DNA of 24,039 nucleotides, from positions 1 to 24,039 of the forward strand of contig CAXMOP010000028.1 in assembly GCA_964195155.1 (NCBI GenBank), given 5' to 3'. Below, one piece after another: positions 14,471-19,605 of this stretch. Origin of the DNA: JACZST01 sp964195155. Its GTDB lineage: Bacteria > Actinomycetota > Acidimicrobiia > Spongiisociales > UBA5794. The position numbers and the translations under genes are program-made. The notes below the pieces were generated by a model, which did not search any database, was not told where the DNA came from, and was given only the letters and a program-made list of their open reading frames with translations. Every line of letters starts with the position of its first letter. Within the stretch, counting starts at the first letter, position 1.

Positions 14471-15271
14471 ATGAACGACCCCGCGAACGACTCGACGGCG
14501 GATTTCAACGAACGCTATCGCGTCGTCAAGGAGCCGCCGATGCGGCGTGCCGAGTTACGGGTTATCGGGTCGGACTACGGAGCGACGAGCTACACCACGA
14601 AGGATCAGGCCGACCAACTCGCCCGGGTCGTCGGTTTGGAACCCGGAATGCTGCTCCTCGACGTCGGAACCGGAGCCGGGTGGCCCGGCATCTATCTCGG
14701 GCACTCGACCGGCTGTCGGGTCGTGGCTACCGACCTTCCGCTGGAGGGTCTCAAGACGGCGAAGCTCCGCATGCATGAGGACGGTGTGGACGGAGCCGTG
14801 GTCGCCACCGCCGGAGACTCCTTGCCGTTCGGACCGGGCTCATTCGACGCGGCGACGAGCTCCGACGTCTTCTGTTGACTGCCGAACAAGCTCTCCGTGC
14901 TGAGAGCAACGCGGCGGGTCCTCAAACCGGGCGGACGCGTGGCGTTCCTGGTGATTGCGATCGCCGACGGCCTGGGTGCTGAACAGCTCGACCGTGCGCT
15001 CGATGTTGGACCAGAGTATGCGGCGGCCGGAGACGGCTATCCCGCGCTGCTCGCCGGCGCGGGATTCAACGACGTTGCGCTCGTCGATGTGAGCGACGAG
15101 TACCGAATGACGCAACAGGCATGGATTCAGGAGTGGGATACCGAAGCGGCCGCAATCAGCCGCCTAATTGGCAACAAGGAGTTTGCCGAGCGCCAGGAGC
15201 GCCGGCGCCGCGCCCTGGCCGGGACCGAGGAAGGGTTGCTCGAACGCTGGCTGATCTCAGCAAGGCGTTAG
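14471..15271 (+). CDS. SAM-dependent methyltransferase with one in-frame TGA (selenoprotein candidate or nonsense-interrupted gene)
   Basis: Read through a single TGA (14876-14878, codon 136), this frame encodes 266 residues. It holds SAM motif I LLDVGTGAGWPGIYL (62-76), an acidic end of strand 2 (VVATDLP), GDSLPFGPGSFDAATSSDVF, and after the TGA LPNKLSVLRATRRVLKPGG, the usual post-motif segment. The joined protein is collinear with class I methyltransferases and both parts keep strong G/C third positions, with no other stop. The codon before the TGA is Cys135. As I remember them, homologues have Cys-Cys here (DVLCCL), which would make this a Cys-to-Sec site; this needs checking. The alternatives are a Cys- or Trp-to-stop mutation or a base-call error. 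The methyl acceptor is unknown. ATG 14471 has no clear ribosome-binding site. The final TAG lies at a terminal-repeat stub. Confidence 0.72.
14879..14917 (+). promoter_or_regulatory. SECIS-like hairpin immediately after the in-frame TGA
   Basis: Starting at the base after TGA: outer stem CTGCCG/CGGCGG (14879-14884 with 14912-14917, one U-G pair), an internal loop AACAA/AACG, inner perfect stem GCTCTC/GAGAGC (14890-14895 with 14902-14907), and apical hexaloop CGTGCT. The loop has G as second base followed by U, 18 nt after the TGA. Bacterial SECIS elements are short hairpins just downstream of UGA with a G/GU in the apical loop at about this distance. Chance hairpins are common in GC-rich coding DNA, so this is suggestive only. 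Confidence 0.4.
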
Positions 15272-15287
15272 GAGGGTGGTGAACTAG
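15269..15287. repeat. Solo terminal-repeat stub of the ~115-bp element (copy D)
   Basis: TAGGAGGGTGGTGAAC matches the left end of copy B (TAGGAGGGTGTTGAGC) at 14 of 16 bases, and TAG follows at once. The TAG start is the stop codon of the methyltransferase frame. It may be a stub left by internal deletion, or a short coincidental match. It abuts the 54-bp palindrome. Confidence 0.5.
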
Positions 15288-15288
15288 G

Positions 15289-15342
15289 ACCGTTCTTGCG
15301 TAGCCAGGAGCGATATATGGCCGTCTGCTACGCAAGAACGGT
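15289..15342. repeat. 54-bp palindromic repeat, copy 2
   Basis: Same 16-bp perfect arms as copy 1 (15289-15304 and 15327-15342); the 22-bp centre differs by one base (GCGAT versus GCGAG). GGAG at 15307-15310 stands six bases before ATG 15317. Here the frame opened by the repeat runs on into 160 bp of strongly coding-biased DNA. Confidence 0.88.
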
Positions 15343-15502
15343 CGATGCCCCATCCTTCGACGCCAACGCATCGGCAAAGCCGACCAATGGCATCCACAAC
15401 GACATCGACACCAACGGCGAGCTCGCCGGGTACGACCCGATGGTCTACGCCATCATCGACGAGGTATTCGCCGCAACGACGTGGCGATACCGGTGCCCGT
15501 GA
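15317..15502 (+). CDS. Small ORF whose start and first codons come from the 54-bp repeat
   Basis: A predicted 61-residue protein beginning MAVCYARTV (encoded by the repeat) and continuing VDAPSFDANASAKP...YAIIDEVFAATTWRYRCP. The non-repeat part has mainly G or C in third positions, as real genes here do, and a strong hairpin terminator follows 11 bp after the stop. GGAG lies six bases before ATG. Possible readings: a genuine small protein captured by the repeat, or the 3' remnant of a longer gene beheaded by repeat insertion. It resembles nothing that I recognise. Confidence 0.45.
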   Translation: MAVCYARTVDAPSFDANASAKPTNGIHNDIDTNGELAGYDPMVYAIIDEVFAATTWRYRCP

Positions 15503-15513
15503 TCACCACACCG

Positions 15514-15544
15514 GAAAGCCCCGAGCGCAAGGCCCGGGGCTTTC
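15514..15544 (+). terminator. Strong hairpin terminator
   Basis: GAAAGCCCCG (15514-15523) pairs perfectly with CGGGGCTTTC (15535-15544) across an 11-nt loop, just after the small ORF. The stem itself contributes the A/T run. 15545-15676 contains only a weak GTGGCC...GGGCCAC hairpin and no gene. Confidence 0.75.
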
Positions 15545-15676
15545 ACCGCATCGGCAGTTTCGCGTCATGCCGAGGACAGTGGCCTACAGCCGTCTGAGCA
15601 GTGGGCCACCCGCGGAATCGTGAATCGCTTCATTGCTGGCTCCTTTCTGGTTTCGTTGCTGGAAATCGTCGGAGGC

Positions 15677-16081
15677 TCAACCGGATTCGTCCGCTACGCC
15701 GGTGTCACCAATGACCTCTCTGGCCTTTTCCTCGAGGCGCTTCCTGGCTTCGCCGACCTCGTCGAGAGCTTCCCTGAGCTCATCGAGCTCTCCGGAGCGG
15801 ACGTTGATGCCCTCCCTGATGAAGAGGGCGGCGGCCTCCGAGATGCTCTTCACGGCCCCCGTCTCTACCCAGGCATCGAGCGCACGCTTCGTCTCCTCGT
15901 CGACCCTGACCATCACGACTTGGTCGCGAGAGGCTTTGCCCATCTCGGCCACGGTGGCCTTCATGTCACCCGTCAGGCACATAACGGTGCAGTTGGCGAG
16001 GTTGTCGCCCGCCATCGCGATCCGAAAGTCGATCCCGTGCTCCGCGAGGGTCTTGCTGATCTGGTCGATCACGTCGGTCAT
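15677..16081 (-). CDS. Ribbon-helix-helix regulator with N-terminal extension and C-terminal coiled coil
   Basis: A 134-residue protein from ATG 16081. Residues 1-50 are an unfamiliar domain (DVIDQISKTLAEHGIDFRIAMAGDNLANCTVMCLTGD). Residues about 55-93 form a CopG-like ribbon-helix-helix: the strand QVVMVRVDEE, helix TKRALDAWVETGAV, then SISEAAALFIREGI. Residues 98-127 are Leu/Glu/Arg-rich and likely a coiled coil. A TTG at 16099 could extend it by six residues. The upstream DNA is strikingly AT-rich and holds palindromes fitting an autoregulated RHH repressor. No toxin partner lies next to it. DNA binding follows from the family; the target is inference. Confidence 0.78.
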   Translation of the reverse strand: MTDVIDQISKTLAEHGIDFRIAMAGDNLANCTVMCLTGDMKATVAEMGKASRDQVVMVRVDEETKRALDAWVETGAVKSISEAAALFIREGINVRSGELDELREALDEVGEARKRLEEKAREVIGDTGVADESG

Positions 16082-16090
16082 CTGCCTATC

Positions 16091-16110
16091 GTAATACAAT
16101 TACATATTAC
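16091..16110. promoter_or_regulatory. AT-rich operator-like palindromes upstream of the RHH gene
   Basis: GTAAT-aca-ATTAC (16091-16103) is a perfect 5+5 palindrome. A further ATATTAC follows at 16104-16110, giving a second overlapping inverted pair GTAATA/TATTAC, and GTAAT recurs at 16120. This island of A/T in a ~67% GC neighbourhood lies 10 bp upstream of the RHH start. It probably combines a promoter with repressor sites. Confidence 0.55.
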
Positions 16111-16191
16111 ATGCAAGCCGTAATTGGACGCGAAAGGTGTCCGGTACACGGATCGGGGCCGTCGAACGGTGCGCCAATTACCATCACCGTG

Positions 16192-16530
16192 ATGCCAGAG
16201 CTCCCCGATGGTGTGGTCACGTTCCTGTTCACCGATGTCGAGGGCAGCACGCGCCTGTGGGAAGAGGCGCCCGATTCGATGATGGCGGCGATCCGACAGC
16301 ACGATGCGGAGATCGAGGGGGCGGCGGAAGTCAACAATGGCATTCCGGTGCGACCCCGAGGCGAAGGCGACAGCAGGTTTGTGGTCTTCCGCAAGGCCGC
16401 CGATGCCGCGGCCGCTGCCCTCGGCGACCTCGAGGCGGAGATGGAGCCGACCGGTTTCGCGGCCGCATCCGCGCGCGGCTCGGCGCGCTCATACGACGTC
16501 GCGGCCAAGGAGTTGCTCGAATCATTATGA
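16192..16530 (+). pseudogene. Truncated class III adenylate cyclase (N-terminal fragment)
   Basis: From ATG 16192 (GTG 16189 also possible) the frame reads GVVTFLFTDVEGSTRLWEEAP...IRQHDAEIEGAAE, the classic opening of a short actinobacterial class III cyclase, including the first metal-binding Asp. The next motif is altered (RPRGEGDSRFVVF in place of K-x-x-GDG). After about residue 85 (AAAALGDL) the cyclase fold breaks off; its transition-state Asn/Arg segment is absent. The last ~25 residues are unrelated. After the stop, the +1-shifted frame gives YDEDVRREELPFLGG, which reads as a plausible protein end, so a deletion fused this fragment to the tail of another gene. I regard it as a relic. 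Confidence 0.65.
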
Positions 16531-16599
16531 CGAAGATGTGCGCCGTGAAGAGCTGCCGTTTCTGGGTGGCACGGTGATGACGGGCGGTATGCTCGCCAC

Positions 16600-17907
16600 A
16601 TGGCCGACCGTTACGACGCGATCATCATTGGTGCCGGGGTCATCGGCGCCAACATCGCGTTCGAACTCTCCAAGGCCGGCTACCGCACCGTCAACCTCGA
16701 CAAGCTGCCGGCCGCCGGATACGGGTCGACGGCCAACTCCTGCGCCATCATCCGCACCCATTATTCGACCTGGCAAGGAGTGTCCCTGGCCTATGAGGGC
16801 GTCTTCTATTGGAGGGACTGGCCCAACTATCTCGAGACCGACGACGAGCGGGGACTGATCGAGTACATCGAGTGCGGTGCGGTCTACCTGGGCGACGAGG
16901 AACGCTATTCCGAGAAGGTGCTGCCGATCTTCGACGAAATCGGCATCCCGTACGAAATCTGGGACAACGAGACACTCGCCGAGCGGATTACCGGCATCAA
17001 CCCCGCGAGATTCGCTCCGGCGACCAGGGCCGAGGACGAGCGCTTCTGGGACGAGCCATCCGAGGAACTCAGCGGAGCGATCTTCTCACCGGTCGCCGGC
17101 TACGTCACCGACCCGCAACTGGCGACGCACAACCTGCAGCGTGCCGCCGAGGCCAAGGGCGCCGAATTCCGGTTCAACACCGAGGTGGCGGCGATCCCCT
17201 CAGAGGACGGCCGGGTCACTGGCGTCGAGCTCGCCGATGGAACCTACATCAAGGCTCCGATCGTGGTGAACGTCGCCGGTCCGCACTCGTTCGTGATCAA
17301 CGAGATGGCGGGCGTCACCGATGACATGAACATCAAGACCAGGGCGCTGCGTCATGAAGTGCAGCATGTCGCTCCTCCCGAGAGCCTCGACTTCGAAAAC
17401 AACGGATACCTCGTCGGCGACGACGATCTCGGCACCTACTTCCGCCCCGAGGTCGGCAACAACCTGCTGCTCGGCAGTCAGGACCCGGAATGCGATCCGA
17501 AGGAATGGGTATCTGACCCCGACGATTTCAACCGGCAGCTCACCGACGACCAGTGGAACACGCAGGTGTATCGGCTGGCCAAACGCCTCCCCGAACTCGG
17601 GATACCGAACCAGAAGAAGGGCATCGTCGACCTGTACGACGTCAGCGACGACTGGATCCCGATCTACGACCGCACCAACCTCGACGGTTTCTATGTCGCC
17701 ATCGGGACCAGCGGCAACCAGTTCAAGAACGCCCCAAGCGCGGCGTATGCAATGACCGAGCTCATCAAACAGGTAGAGGCCGGCCACGACCACGACGGGG
17801 ATCCGGTCCGGATCACCCAGCCGCGCAGCGGTCTCGAACTCGACCTGGGCTTCTTCAGCCGCAACCGCAAGATCAACACGGACTCGTCCTTCTCCGTACT
17901 CGGGTAG
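16600..17907 (+). CDS. FAD-dependent oxidoreductase, D-amino-acid oxidase/sarcosine oxidase-like family
   Basis: A 435-residue flavoprotein. The N-terminal dinucleotide fold is AIIIGAGVIGANIAFELSKAGY (GxGxxG at 11-16) followed by LDK; the SCAIIRTHYS segment after it resembles the FAD-contacting region of SoxB/DAO enzymes. The C-terminal end (YVAIGTSGNQFKNAPSAAYAMTELI) is the usual FAD-closing helix. The substrate is probably a secondary or tertiary amine such as an N-methylated glycine, judged by the sox genes that follow 172 bp downstream; a dimethylglycine-type oxidase role is a guess. It is separate from and different to soxB. A ~115-bp repeat lies between it and soxB. ATG 16600 has only a weak ribosome-binding site. 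Confidence 0.82.
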   Translation: MADRYDAIIIGAGVIGANIAFELSKAGYRTVNLDKLPAAGYGSTANSCAIIRTHYSTWQGVSLAYEGVFYWRDWPNYLETDDERGLIEYIECGAVYLGDEERYSEKVLPIFDEIGIPYEIWDNETLAERITGINPARFAPATRAEDERFWDEPSEELSGAIFSPVAGYVTDPQLATHNLQRAAEAKGAEFRFNTEVAAIPSEDGRVTGVELADGTYIKAPIVVNVAGPHSFVINEMAGVTDDMNIKTRALRHEVQHVAPPESLDFENNGYLVGDDDLGTYFRPEVGNNLLLGSQDPECDPKEWVSDPDDFNRQLTDDQWNTQVYRLAKRLPELGIPNQKKGIVDLYDVSDDWIPIYDRTNLDGFYVAIGTSGNQFKNAPSAAYAMTELIKQVEAGHDHDGDPVRITQPRSGLELDLGFFSRNRKINTDSSFSVLG

Positions 17908-17955
17908 GACCGGGCCCGCCAAGCGCTTCGCATGCCATGGCTCGGCACACAGCTC

Positions 17956-18069
17956 TAGGAGCGTGTTGGGCAATCCTCCGGCGGGCCGTCGCGGTCGGGG
18001 AGAAACCGAGTCACCGCAACCGTGAGCTGGCGGCGGCCCCTCGCACTCGTCATTGTTCAACACCTCCTA
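17956..18069. mobile_element. ~115-bp MITE-like element, copy C, between two oxidase genes
   Basis: TAGGAGCGTGTTGGGCAAT at the left mirrors TAGGAGGTGTTGAACAAT on the other strand at the right. CTAG stands at both boundaries (17955-17958; 18067-18070). The core GGAGAAACCGAGTCACCGC is shared with copy B. It ends 10 bp before the GTG of soxB, so any operon linking the upstream flavoprotein to soxBDAG must be transcribed through this hairpin-prone element, and the soxB ribosome-binding region directly abuts its end. Confidence 0.85.
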
Positions 18070-18079
18070 GGGTTGCCCG

Positions 18080-19336
18080 GTGGCGCGGTCGGCGAAGTAC
18101 TCAGCACTCTCTCTGTTCCGGCGCGGCCTGAGCGGGCAGCCGTGGGAGAAGGCGTGGCGGCGCCATGACCTGCGGCCCAGCTACGACGTGGTCATCGTCG
18201 GCGGGGGCGTCCACGGGCTCGCCACGGCCTATTACCTGGCTCGCAACCACTCGATCAGCAACGTCGCGGTCATCGAGAAGGCATATATCGGCAGCGGCGG
18301 CAGCGGCCGGAACACGGCCATCGTCCGCTCCAACTACCTGACCCCCGAGGGATCGGCTTTCTACAACCGATCGGTCAAGCTCTATGAGCGCCTCGCCGCT
18401 GACCTCAACTTCAACGTCATGTTCGAGCAGCGGGGCCACATGACCCTGGCCCACAACGACGGTTCCCTGCGCACCATGCGGTGGCGGGCCGAGGTCAACA
18501 AGCACCAGGGCATCGACTCCGAGGTCATCGGCCCCGACGAGGTCAAACGACTGGCACCGATCATCGATGTCAGCAACCATCCCCGGTACCCCATCCTCGG
18601 TGCGTTGTGGCACCCGCCCGGTGGCATCGTCCGCCACGACGCCGTCGTATGGGGATACGCCAGGACCGCCGACGCCCTGGGGGTGCAGATCCATCAGGAG
18701 ACCGAAGTCACCGGGATCGACGTCTCGAATGGAAAGGTGCGTGGCGTCCAGACGTCACGGGGCTCCGTGTCGGCACCGCTCGTGATCAACTGCACCGCGG
18801 GGTGGAGCTCACTCATCGCAGATATGGCCGGGGTGCGGCTCCCGATCACGACCCGGCCCCTCCAGGCCGCCGTTACCGAGCCGGTGCAGCCGATCCTCAA
18901 CCCGGTCGTGGTTTCGGGCTCGCTGCATGTCTATGTCAGCCAGACCGCCCGCGGCGAGCTGGTCTTCGGGGCCGCCGTCGACCCGTTCGCCTCATACTCG
19001 ACCAGAGGCTCGCTCGACTTCGCCGAAGGCCTGGCCGGCCACGTCCTCGAGTTGATGCCGTCGCTGTCGAAGATGCGCCTCCTGCGCCAGTGGGCCGGGC
19101 TGTGCGACCTGACTCCGGACTTTGCCCCGATCATCGGGCCCACCCCGGTGGACGGCTTCTACGTCGACGTCGGCTGGGGCACCTACGGCTTCAAGGCGGG
19201 GCCGGTGGCCGGGGAACAGACCGCGGCGATGGTGGCGACCGGCGTCGTACCGGAGCTGATTGCACCCTTCGGCCTCGATCGCTTCGCCCGCGGTGATCTC
19301 ACCGCCGAGAAGGGAGCGGCTGCTGTTGGACACTGA
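18080..19336 (+). CDS. soxB: Sarcosine oxidase, beta subunit
   Basis: A 418-residue protein of the expected length. It begins with the SoxB-type lead (YSALSLFRRGLSG...W), then the FAD-binding motif VVIVGGGVHGLATAYYLA (GGGVHG 41-46), GSGGSGRNTAIVRSNYL, and GGIVRHDAVVWGYAR. His186 of the last corresponds to the His that holds FMN covalently in heterotetrameric sarcosine oxidases, as far as I can align by eye. It carries the amine-oxidising FAD site that converts sarcosine toward glycine with O2 as acceptor. The GTG start at 18080 follows a ~115-bp repeat by 10 bp. It is followed by soxD after 9 bp, the start of a compact soxB-D-A-G operon. Confidence 0.93.
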   Translation: MARSAKYSALSLFRRGLSGQPWEKAWRRHDLRPSYDVVIVGGGVHGLATAYYLARNHSISNVAVIEKAYIGSGGSGRNTAIVRSNYLTPEGSAFYNRSVKLYERLAADLNFNVMFEQRGHMTLAHNDGSLRTMRWRAEVNKHQGIDSEVIGPDEVKRLAPIIDVSNHPRYPILGALWHPPGGIVRHDAVVWGYARTADALGVQIHQETEVTGIDVSNGKVRGVQTSRGSVSAPLVINCTAGWSSLIADMAGVRLPITTRPLQAAVTEPVQPILNPVVVSGSLHVYVSQTARGELVFGAAVDPFASYSTRGSLDFAEGLAGHVLELMPSLSKMRLLRQWAGLCDLTPDFAPIIGPTPVDGFYVDVGWGTYGFKAGPVAGEQTAAMVATGVVPELIAPFGLDRFARGDLTAEKGAAAVGH

Positions 19337-19345
19337 GGGCCTCTC

Positions 19346-19603
19346 ATGTTGTTGATCACCTGCCCGCACTGCGGGCCGCGCAACAGCGACGAGTACTCGT
19401 TCGAGGGTGAGATCGTTGAGCGCCCGCTGATGGGATGCAGCGAGGAGGCATGGCGGGCGTACCTCTACGAGCGGCACAACGCCGCCGGATGGCAACAGGA
19501 GCGTTGGTTCCACGTCTCCGGGTGCAGGCGCTTCCTCGATGTCGAGCGGCATACGGTCAGCAACGAGATCCGCTCGGTGCGCGACGCGGCCGCGGAGGGT
19601 TGA
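19346..19603 (+). CDS. soxD: Sarcosine oxidase, delta subunit
   Basis: An 85-residue protein with the SoxD signature: ITCPHCGPRNSDEYSFEGE, then ERPL, EEAWRAYLYERHNAAGWQQERWFHVSGCRRF. C6, C9, H56 and C60 match the zinc ligands of the small delta subunit. It is a structural, zinc-binding part of the heterotetramer. Its TGA is two bases before the ATG of soxA, so translation is likely coupled. Confidence 0.95.
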   Translation: MLLITCPHCGPRNSDEYSFEGEIVERPLMGCSEEAWRAYLYERHNAAGWQQERWFHVSGCRRFLDVERHTVSNEIRSVRDAAAEG

Positions 19604-19605
19604 CC

